DNA of 7,347 bases from NCBI GenBank assembly GCA_021773655.1, contig JAJFJX010000272.1:1-7347 (forward strand), in the 5' to 3' direction. A model generated the notes under the pieces. It ran no database searches. It saw nothing but the letters and a program-made list of their open reading frames with translations, and was not told the origin of the DNA. The position numbers and the translations under genes were made by a program. The stretch comes from Panacagrimonas sp. (GTDB taxonomy: Bacteria; Pseudomonadota; Gammaproteobacteria; Nevskiales; Nevskiaceae). Positions 1 through 4,971 of this stretch are shown here, piece by piece. Position 1 is the first letter of the stretch. Each line of letters opens with the position of its first letter.

Positions 1-278
1 GCGCGCAATTCATCGAGACCCGCAATGTGATCGTAATGGGGATGTGTGAGGATCAGACCATCGAGATCATCCACCCCAAACTTCAACGCCTGCTGACGCA
101 GATCAGGTCCCGCATCGATCAAAAAGCGCTTCCCCTTAAACGTCACCACCGCCGACGTCCTGAGCCGCTTGTTGTTAGGATCAACAGAATGACAAACCGG
201 GCAGGGACACCCAATCACCGGAATCCCCATCGAATTCCCCGTTCCGAGGAAGAGGATTTCTCCCACCCCCTGGCCCAT
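1..278 (-). CDS. PhnP-type MBL-fold metal-dependent hydrolase (partial, C-terminus off the left edge)
   Basis: This is the first 92 residues of a metallo-beta-lactamase-fold hydrolase; the gene continues beyond base 1. Near the N-terminus is the opening strand FLGTGNSMGIP (residues 10-20). It is followed by a CxCxxC cluster (C24, C26, C29), which in E. coli PhnP helps bind a second, structural zinc. Then come LIDAGPDLR (53-61) and the metal-binding motif HPHYDH (79-84) within a THPHYDHIAGLDELR context. The family hydrolyses phosphodiesters, often cyclic phosphates or nucleotides, in the cytoplasm; the substrate here is not known. The ATG overlaps the stop of the upstream gene as TGATG, and GAGGA lies 5 bases before the ATG, so the two genes are probably translationally coupled. 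The family call is firm, but identity with PhnP proper is not: no phn genes are seen. Confidence 0.9.
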   Translation of the reverse strand, partial: MGQGVGEILFLGTGNSMGIPVIGCPCPVCHSVDPNNKRLRTSAVVTFKGKRFLIDAGPDLRQQALKFGVDDLDGLILTHPHYDHIAGLDELR

Positions 279-781
279 CACCGTCCTCGCACAAACAAGC
301 GCTGCGCCTCGTGACCGACGCCTGGAAGATGGAAATAGGACCACCCACCCTTCCTCTCCACCCGGCAAAGCTGACCGTCGGGAGAAAACTCCACCCGCAA
401 TACCCGCCGTGGGCTCACCGCTGCCGAAAACCTACCCGCCGGATCAAGCGTCAGCAGGAGCGTCGGTACCGCCAGACTCTCGAAGTGGCACGCCAGCTCC
501 TCGGCTTTGCGCACACTCTTCTCCCCCGCAATCATCTCATAGAACGCCGCATACGCCTCTGGCCGCACCTCATGGTGCCGCCGAGCCGCATCGTAGAAAT
601 CGACTCGGCTAAAGACCCACGCCCGTTGCAGGTCAGACCCGGACAGCTGCAGCTCCGCGGTCAGAGCATCGGGTGCCAACACCACACTCTTCCCCAAAGG
701 CCTCTTCATCACCCCAACCGCAACCCCAGCGATCACCACCGCAGCCACCACCACCAGAATCAAATTTCGAATCTCCAACAT
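278..781 (-). CDS. Membrane-anchored protein of unknown function, 167 aa
   Basis: I do not recognise this protein. It starts with a short N-terminus (MLEIRN), then one strongly hydrophobic segment at about residues 7-25, rich in V, A and I, ending in KRPLGK. A soluble domain of about 140 residues follows. There is no lipobox or clear signal-peptidase site, so a single-pass membrane anchor is most likely. Positive residues after the segment leave the orientation open. The soluble part has an amphipathic middle (about 60-105) and a strand-like end (LRVEFSPDGQLCRVERKGG, then WSYFHLPG). The stop overlaps the start of the MBL hydrolase (TGATG), which suggests joint expression and perhaps joint function. 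No good Shine-Dalgarno fits ATG 781: a strong GGAGG sits 19 bases upstream and is better placed for a short out-of-frame ORF at 760-792. The coding strand is G-rich at third positions, unlike the oxidoreductase gene facing away from it. Confidence 0.75.
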   Translation of the reverse strand: MLEIRNLILVVVAAVVIAGVAVGVMKRPLGKSVVLAPDALTAELQLSGSDLQRAWVFSRVDFYDAARRHHEVRPEAYAAFYEMIAGEKSVRKAEELACHFESLAVPTLLLTLDPAGRFSAAVSPRRVLRVEFSPDGQLCRVERKGGWSYFHLPGVGHEAQRLFVRGR

Positions 782-792
782 TCCCCCAGCAT
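760..792 (-). other. Possible 10-residue leader ORF overlapping the start of the 167-aa gene
   Basis: An ATG at 792-790 has a well-placed GGAGG (801-805 on the plus strand, spacing 8). It opens a frame encoding MLGECWRFEI and then TGA. This frame differs from that of the 167-aa protein, whose ATG lies 11 bases further on and has no comparable ribosome binding site. It may be a coupling leader peptide, or the strong site may simply serve the longer gene at unusual spacing. Short frames like this arise easily by chance. Confidence 0.2.
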
Positions 793-841
793 AGCTCTCT
801 CCTCCCTTGACGGCAAGCCCTCAACCCCCCATCCTCTTTCT
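782..841. promoter_or_regulatory. Divergent intergenic region between the 167-aa gene and the FAD oxidoreductase
   Basis: These 60 bp must hold the start signals of two diverging genes. On the plus strand TTGACG at 807-812 resembles a -35 box, but nothing at the right distance looks like a good -10. On the minus strand a purine-rich GGGAGGAG (799-806) is the clearest ribosome-binding sequence. The oxidoreductase ATG at 842 has no Shine-Dalgarno before it, only a pyrimidine-rich stretch. The promoter assignment is weak. Confidence 0.35.
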
Positions 842-1693
842 ATGAAAGTTCTTGTCCGTGGCGCTGGATTTGCAGGCCTTGCCACCTGTTGGTATCTACT
901 CGAAGCTGGCCACCAGGTCTCCCTCTACGACCCCAAAGGGATCGGCGGCGGCGCCTCCGGCGTCTCGCCCGGCCTCCTCCACCGTTACCCCGGCGCCAAG
1001 CCCCGCCGCGCCGACGACAGCGCCACCCGCACTCTCCTCAACATCGCCGGCCCCAACTCCCACACTCCCAAACCCATCCTCCGCCTCCCCCAATCACCAG
1101 AACAAGAAACTCACTTCCGCACCCTTGCCACCAGGTACGACGACCTCTCCTACGAGAACGGCCTCCTCATCCACTCCGCCCTCACCGTCCACCCCCTCCC
1201 CTACCTCAATGGCCTCTGGTCCGCCTGCCTCGCCCGCGGCGCCACCTATGGTGAAGCTCCTGCCCACCTCGAAGTCCTCGCCATTGGCGCTGCCAGCGAC
1301 CAGGTCACCCCCATCAAGGGCCAGGTGCTCCGTCTCAAATGGCCCGACATCCCTCCCCTCCCCTACAACCTCATTGGCCGCAAATACCTCGTCATGGGCG
1401 ATGGCTGGTGCGATATAGGCGCCACCTACGAGCGCAACTTCACCTCCCCCGACCCCGACCTCCAAACCGCCAAATCGCTCCTCCTCCCCGATGCTGTCAA
1501 AATGGTCCCTGAACTAGAAAACGCCCCCATCCTCGACTGCCGTGCAGGCGTCCGCGCCTCTCCTCCTGGCCACTTCCCCCCCATCATCAAGCAGCTCGAC
1601 GAGCGCCGCTGGCTCTACACCGGCCTCGGCTCCAAGGGGCTCCTCTACCACGCCACCTTCGCCAAACAGCTCGTCTCACTCCTACCCACATGA
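842..1693 (+). CDS. FAD-dependent oxidoreductase, DAO family, compact form (283 aa)
   Basis: This is a flavin amine/amino-acid oxidoreductase of the DAO family. The N-terminal Rossmann motif GAGFAG (residues 7-12) follows the first strand, and D30 ends the second strand. Next comes GIGGGASG with GLLHRYPG (33-51), the flavin-contacting loop also seen in the C-terminal half of MnmC and in a group of plant and cyanobacterial DAO proteins. Further on are LTVHPLPYLNGLW (114-126), KGQVLRLKW (159-167), GDGWCDIGATYE (186-197) and the C-terminal GVRASPP with GLGSKGLLYH (236-242, 261-270). Typical relatives are about 350-400 residues. Here the stretch between the substrate-domain motif and KGQVL looks shortened. 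The start is placed at ATG 842 because the Rossmann fold begins immediately after it; an open frame continues upstream to 311 but is antisense to another gene. No Shine-Dalgarno is seen. Codons end overwhelmingly in C. The substrate is unknown; an MnmC-like tRNA-modifying role, D-amino acid or glycine-type oxidation are all possible. Confidence 0.82.
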   Translation: MKVLVRGAGFAGLATCWYLLEAGHQVSLYDPKGIGGGASGVSPGLLHRYPGAKPRRADDSATRTLLNIAGPNSHTPKPILRLPQSPEQETHFRTLATRYDDLSYENGLLIHSALTVHPLPYLNGLWSACLARGATYGEAPAHLEVLAIGAASDQVTPIKGQVLRLKWPDIPPLPYNLIGRKYLVMGDGWCDIGATYERNFTSPDPDLQTAKSLLLPDAVKMVPELENAPILDCRAGVRASPPGHFPPIIKQLDERRWLYTGLGSKGLLYHATFAKQLVSLLPT

Positions 1694-1741
1694 GTTTTCA
1701 TGTCTGACACATTCGTGTCAGACATGAAAACATGAAAACTC
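1692..1741. repeat. Left REP-like palindrome (17-bp perfect stem, asymmetric right arm)
   Basis: GTTTTCATGTCTGACAC (1694-1710) pairs perfectly with 1715-1731 around a 4-base loop, ATTC. The right arm carries an 8-base tandem duplication, CATGAAAA twice (1723-1738). A second register therefore exists, in which GAGTTTTCATG (1692-1702) pairs with 1731-1741 outside an inner 8-bp stem. Compared with the right palindrome, the left arm lacks one 8-base unit. It begins inside the oxidoreductase stop codon and lies downstream of both converging genes, so it could slow or end transcription from either side. No T-run follows on either strand, so it is not a standard intrinsic terminator. Confidence 0.9.
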
Positions 1742-1775
1742 TGTCTAGCGGGTATGCAATGTCAAAAATCTAATG

Positions 1776-2714
1776 CTAGGAATAGAGGGCGTTGCGCAAA
1801 GCGTTGAGTTCGTCCCGAACATCGGGAGAGACAAGAAGCTTACGCGTGATTCGCGCAGCCCCCTTACTCACAGAGCTGGCTCCTTGCCCAAAGTAGACAG
1901 CGAGCTCCTCGAGGGTAACTCCTCGCACCTCTTTTGCTAAATAGGCGGTCATCGCTCGAACGTGAGAGCTTCGCAAGTCCCGTTCACCAGCCTGAAGCGA
2001 CGCAGGCTCACATTTATAGTGTCGACCTACGACGTCTAGCAAGGACTCAACGGTGATCTTCTTCCTGTGATCGGCCAACTTTATCTGTTTAGCAACTTGG
2101 TCAATAAACACTTCCCCACCGAGAATCCCCTCTCGGTGGGCCCTATGAAAATCAATCAACTCCTCTTGGCCAATACCACCCAACACAAAATCATTATAAT
2201 GGCTGATCTGGTCCTCTTTGGACCGACCAAAATATTTCAGGCCGCGCTCTTTGGCAAGCCAGGCAAATGCTGTCTGATCGAGGTAGGCAGAATGGCTACT
2301 CCATCGGTAGTCCTGGGGCGCCTCTGCGAGGCCCGCCTTCACCGGGTTCAGGTGGATATAGCGAATGAGATGACGAAGATAGATCTCCCCGCCGACCAGT
2401 AGCGACTGAAAACGCGCTTGGAAGAGATGCCCCCTAGTCTCGTACTTACGATTAAAATAGCGGCTGTAGCGCCCGGCTACCGTCTGAAAAATTTCCGATA
2501 GTGATATTTCCTCTACCTCAACAGCTAGGTGCAGGTGATTGGTCATGAAGCAAAAAGCGACCACCTTAAATCCGTACCGCACCACACCCTCTTGGATCAA
2601 TAGGCAGAGACGACCGCGATCAGCATCCGATTGAAAGATGTCCTGCCCGTTGTTACCACGCAGCATCACGTGATGGGTCGCTCCTGGAAAATGGTGTCGA
2701 GGTGGTCTTGGCAC
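1776..2714 (-). CDS. REP-associated tyrosine transposase (RAYT, IS200/Y1 HUH family) with DnaA-like C-terminal domain
   Basis: This is a single-strand-specific HUH endonuclease/transposase of 312 residues. The N-terminal Y1_Tnp domain (about 1-145) opens with PRPPRHHFPGATHHVMLRGN. It contains the metal-binding pair in TNHLHL (H60 and H62) and ends with LIRYIHLNPVKAGL and YRWSSHSAYL. Y119 in that motif is the likely nucleophile. The C-terminal region (about 218-295) resembles DnaA domain IV: RAMTAYLAKEVRGVTLEEL followed by FGQGASSVSKGAARI looks like the DNA-binding helix-turn-helix. The start is GTG: an in-frame TAG comes just before it, and the family's PRPPR opening follows. No Shine-Dalgarno is seen. 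The frame is intact and all catalytic residues are present, so it may be active. It reads leftward, convergent with the oxidoreductase. RAYTs act on REP hairpins in the cytoplasm; the two flanking palindromes are the obvious candidates. Confidence 0.95.
   Translation of the reverse strand: MPRPPRHHFPGATHHVMLRGNNGQDIFQSDADRGRLCLLIQEGVVRYGFKVVAFCFMTNHLHLAVEVEEISLSEIFQTVAGRYSRYFNRKYETRGHLFQARFQSLLVGGEIYLRHLIRYIHLNPVKAGLAEAPQDYRWSSHSAYLDQTAFAWLAKERGLKYFGRSKEDQISHYNDFVLGGIGQEELIDFHRAHREGILGGEVFIDQVAKQIKLADHRKKITVESLLDVVGRHYKCEPASLQAGERDLRSSHVRAMTAYLAKEVRGVTLEELAVYFGQGASSVSKGAARITRKLLVSPDVRDELNALRNALYS
2115..2140. repeat. 10-bp perfect inverted repeat inside the RAYT gene
   Basis: CCCACCGAGA (2115-2124) pairs perfectly with 2131-2140 across a 6-base loop. 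It sits in the linker between the HUH and DnaA-like domains, around residues 192-200. It is unrelated in sequence to the flanking palindromes and could fold in the mRNA; chance is possible. Confidence 0.4.
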
Positions 2715-2720
2715 CTAAAT

Positions 2721-2749
2721 TTTATAAACGACACGCGTACGAAGTGCAA
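2721..2749 (-). promoter_or_regulatory. Sigma70-type promoter for the RAYT gene
   Basis: Read on the minus strand, TTGCAC (2749-2744) is followed by a 17-base spacer and TATAAA (2726-2721). Both boxes match the consensus well and the spacing is ideal. Transcription would start near 2714, which is the G of the GTG start codon, so the message would be nearly leaderless. The -35 box shares its first base with the foot of the right palindrome, so anything binding or extruding that hairpin could affect this promoter. Confidence 0.55.
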
Positions 2750-2808
2750 GAGTTGTCATGTTTTCACGTCTGACACGTTCGTGTCAGACGTGAAAACATG
2801 ACAACTCT
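2749..2808. repeat. Right REP-like palindrome (28-bp perfect stem, 4-base loop)
   Basis: Bases 2749-2776 are the exact reverse complement of 2781-2808 around the loop GTTC. The stem core TCTGACAC/GTGTCAGA and the TTTTCA flank are shared with the left palindrome. One stem pair is C-G here (2767 with 2790) and T-A there, so pairing is kept. It lies 14 bases past the citrate synthase stop and on the upstream edge of the RAYT promoter. The hairpin could end or stabilise the citrate synthase message, but no T-run follows the stem on the minus strand. Confidence 0.93.
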
Positions 2809-2822
2809 GCTGGTAGGAAGGG

Positions 2823-3962
2823 TTAGGAGCTGGGTTTGTAGAGGTATTTGGGGCGGATGATGGGGGTCCCTTTGCCAGAACGGGCCTCTAGGCGCTCGTA
2901 GACAATCTGAATGGAGATGCCCACACAACGGGCCAGGCCAAAGAGAAGGGTGTAGTAGTCGGGGTAGGAGAAGCCGGCGGCTGAGAGGACACTACCAGAC
3001 ATGGCATCGACGTTGGGATACGGATTGGCGATTTTAGGATTTTCCTTGAGGACGCGCGGTCCCGCTTCACGCAAGCGGAGGCCAATCTTGACCAGAGGGT
3101 GCTCGGGAAACATCTGCTCGGCAACATTGTACCAGATGGTGGCGCGGGGATCTTCAACGCGAAGGACGGCATGGCCAAAGCCGTAGACGAGCTGCTTGTT
3201 GGCGAGGAGATCGCGGATCAGGGCTTCTACCTGGTCGGTGGTGGCGTCGGGGCCAAGTTTGTCGAGTACGCTCTGGACAAATTCGAGGCAGTCCTGGTTG
3301 GCGCGGCCATGACGGGGGCCAGCAAGAGCGCACATGGCGCCGGAGAGGGAGCCGTGCATGTCTGCTAAGCCGGAGGCGATTGCTTTGCCGGTGAAGGCGG
3401 AAAGGTTACCACCGCCGTGATCATAGTGGAGGACGTTGAAGAGGCGGAAGATGCGGCCAAGGATATCGGCGTTGCCGTCGGGGACGCGCACCAACTGCGT
3501 GAAGTTCTCCATGTAGCCAAGGTCGGGTTTGGAGGGGGGCGTTTCACCCCATCCGGCGTGGTGGTTGATCACTTCGGCGACGAGTTGGGGCGCTTTGGCG
3601 ATGACGTTGAGGCAATCTTCGCGATAGTCATCGGTCCCCTCGTGGATGCCGAGGAGGAGGATTGCCATGGAGAAGAGCTTCATCGGATGCCCTTCGCGAG
3701 GAAGAGCTCGGATGCCGGCGACGGTTTTGGGGGAGAGGCCAGAGCGTTCCTGCAGCACTGATGAAAAACTCCCCTTCTTGCCGTGGTAGAGGAGGTGGAT
3801 CACCTCTTCGGGAGCCCACTCATAAACGTCTGTAAGGGGATGGCCTGCGTAGATGAGTCCCTTTTCGGGATCGACAGACGAGGTGGTGCAGTAGCCAGTC
3901 GGGTAGCCCCGCTGACCCGTCTCGAGATTCTCCTCGGTCACTTCGAACAAAACTTTACCCAA
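2823..3962 (-). CDS. gltA: Citrate synthase, mitochondrial-like type (379 aa)
   Basis: It condenses oxaloacetate and acetyl-CoA to citrate, the entry step of the TCA cycle, in the cytoplasm. The catalytic triad is visible: H218 in AGPRHGRANQ, H264 in GFGHAVLR and D319 in NPYPNVDAMSG. HGGGNLSAF (182-190), NYYT-like DYYTLLFG (335-342) and the end RSGKGTPIIRPK complete the family pattern. The wording is closer to mitochondrial citrate synthase (HEGGNVSA, AGPLHGLANQ, GHAVLR, NPWPNVDAHSG) than to E. coli GltA. At 379 residues it is shorter than either, mostly at the N-terminus. The start is TTG: it has AGGGAGG 6 bases upstream, and no ATG, GTG or other TTG occurs between it and the in-frame TGA at 3984-3986. 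It overlaps the end of the malate dehydrogenase gene by 8 bp, so the pair is probably cotranscribed and coupled. The E. coli-type allosteric N-terminal domain appears to be absent. Confidence 0.95.
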   Translation of the reverse strand: MGKVLFEVTEENLETGQRGYPTGYCTTSSVDPEKGLIYAGHPLTDVYEWAPEEVIHLLYHGKKGSFSSVLQERSGLSPKTVAGIRALPREGHPMKLFSMAILLLGIHEGTDDYREDCLNVIAKAPQLVAEVINHHAGWGETPPSKPDLGYMENFTQLVRVPDGNADILGRIFRLFNVLHYDHGGGNLSAFTGKAIASGLADMHGSLSGAMCALAGPRHGRANQDCLEFVQSVLDKLGPDATTDQVEALIRDLLANKQLVYGFGHAVLRVEDPRATIWYNVAEQMFPEHPLVKIGLRLREAGPRVLKENPKIANPYPNVDAMSGSVLSAAGFSYPDYYTLLFGLARCVGISIQIVYERLEARSGKGTPIIRPKYLYKPSS

Positions 3963-4920
3963 GAGTCGCCTCCCTCTCTTCTTTCAGTTCTTTTTCGGTC
4001 GCTGCAATCTTCTTAACGAGGAAATCGTCCCAGGGGACGTCGGCGATGATCTCGAGATTCCCCTCTCCATCTGAGCGGCAAGGAAACGAAAAGATGAGAT
4101 CGTTGTCGATGCCGTAGGGGTTGCCCTTTGAGTAGACGCCCATCGAGCACCACTCGGCGGGGTTGTAGAGCGACTGAATCGCATCAATTGCCCCATTGGC
4201 GGCAGAGGCCGCCGATGACTTGCCGCGGGCTGCGATGATCGCGGCGCCCCGTTTTTGCACGGTGGTGAGGAACTCCCCTTCAAGCCACTTTCGATCAGAA
4301 ATGACCGAGGTGGCCGGCTTATCCCCGATCTTGGCATTGACGAAATCGGGCACCTGCGTGCTCGAGTGGTTGCCCCAGATGGTGACGTTGGTGACGTCGC
4401 GCACAGGAACGCCCGCTTTGAGTGCGAGCTGGATCGCTGCACGATTTTCATCAAGCCTAGTCATAGCAAAAAAGTGTTCTGGAGGTAGGTCGGGTGCGTT
4501 TTTTGCGCAGATGAGGGCGTTGGTGTTGCACGGATTGCCCACCACCAGCACACGCACATCAGGACTAGCGACTGCATTGAGAGCTTTGCCCTGCTCGACG
4601 AAGATTTTTGCGTTCCCCTCCAGCAGGTCTTTCCGCTCCATCCCGGGTCCACGAGGTTTGGCGCCAACCAGGAGGGCCAGATCGACCCCTTTGAACACCT
4701 TGTGAGGATCGCTCCCAATCACCACCTCTTCGAGGAGGGGGAAGGCGCAATCTTGCAGCTCCATCACCACTCCCTTCAACGCGTCGAGCGCCTGGGGAAT
4801 CTCTAAAATGTGAAGGGCGACCGGTTGGTCGACGCCTAGCATCTCACCGCTCGCAATTCTGAAGAGGAGGTTGTAGGCAATCTGCCCCGCACCTCCTGTC
4901 ACCGCAATTCGTCTTACCAT
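3955..4920 (-). CDS. mdh: Malate dehydrogenase, cytosolic/chlamydial type (321 aa)
   Basis: It oxidises malate to oxaloacetate with NAD+, supplying citrate synthase. The N-terminal Rossmann fold has TGGAGQIAYNLLF (8-20). The second strand ends in E40 (HILEIP), which favours NAD over NADP. VVMELQDCAFPLL (51-63) is a hallmark of the MDH1 group. Substrate arginines lie in KPRGPGMERKDLL (88-100: R90, R96). VVGNPCNTN (126-134) and TRLDENR (154-160, with D157) precede the catalytic H185 in IWGNHSSTQVPDF. KSSAASAANGAI (234-245) and FSFPCR (277-282) are also conserved. The length is normal for the family. ATG 4920 has GAGGGAG 4 bases upstream. It is not the mitochondrial or E. coli type; Chlamydia MdhC looks very similar. 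The gene lies 51 bp after the 348-aa gene and overlaps the citrate synthase gene. Confidence 0.97.
   Translation of the reverse strand: MVRRIAVTGGAGQIAYNLLFRIASGEMLGVDQPVALHILEIPQALDALKGVVMELQDCAFPLLEEVVIGSDPHKVFKGVDLALLVGAKPRGPGMERKDLLEGNAKIFVEQGKALNAVASPDVRVLVVGNPCNTNALICAKNAPDLPPEHFFAMTRLDENRAAIQLALKAGVPVRDVTNVTIWGNHSSTQVPDFVNAKIGDKPATSVISDRKWLEGEFLTTVQKRGAAIIAARGKSSAASAANGAIDAIQSLYNPAEWCSMGVYSKGNPYGIDNDLIFSFPCRSDGEGNLEIIADVPWDDFLVKKIAATEKELKEEREATLG
3969..3974 (-). promoter_or_regulatory. Shine-Dalgarno site that fixes the TTG start of citrate synthase
   Basis: GGGAGG on the minus strand lies inside the last codons of mdh, 6 bases before the TTG at 3962. No other start codon of this frame lies nearby, so this site decides the start and ties the translation of the two enzymes together. 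Confidence 0.75.
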
Positions 4921-4971
4921 GAATCTCCCTCTTTCAATCGGAGTCTATGCAGATAGAAGGAAAGAGGCAAG

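Larger units (their letters stand above)
1692..2809 (-). mobile_element. RAYT transposase unit bracketed by two REP-like palindromes
   Basis: About 1.1 kb lies between the oxidoreductase stop and the citrate synthase stop. It contains only a RAYT gene with one long palindrome on either side. The palindromes are in the same orientation, both with loop RTTC on the plus strand, and agree at 45 of 49 bases over 1695-1743 and 2761-2809. The layout matches RAYT genes flanked by their own REP-type hairpins, which act as substrates of the HUH transposase. No target-site duplication was seen, and none is expected for this class. Whether the whole unit moves or only the hairpins spread cannot be told from one copy. 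Confidence 0.65.

Noticed and set aside
27..314. Plus-strand 95-codon open frame
   Set aside because: It is antisense to the PhnP-type hydrolase, whose CxCxxC and HPHYDH motifs show the true frame.
311..841. An open frame that would extend the oxidoreductase by 177 residues at its N-terminus
   Set aside because: It is antisense to the 167-aa gene, is rich in H, P and R as expected for a shadow frame, and the Rossmann motif begins right after ATG 842.
852..1465. Several long open frames on both strands across the oxidoreductase gene
   Set aside because: They are low-complexity (S/P/T-rich or G/E/V-rich) shadows caused by the extreme C bias at third positions. Only the frame at 842-1693 has family motifs.
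1692..2808. Reading the two palindromes as ordinary intrinsic terminators
   Set aside because: Stems are strong, but no T-run follows on either strand, and near-identical copies on both sides of a RAYT fit REP elements better. A secondary terminating effect remains possible.
1692..2808. Reading the two palindromes as a CRISPR-like repeat pair
   Set aside because: Only two copies exist, about 1 kb apart, with a transposase between them and no spacer spacing or cas genes.
3984..4718. Open frames overlapping malate dehydrogenase on both strands (minus 3984-4454, plus 4196-4705, others)
   Set aside because: They are shadows of a clearly recognised enzyme and have no motifs of their own.
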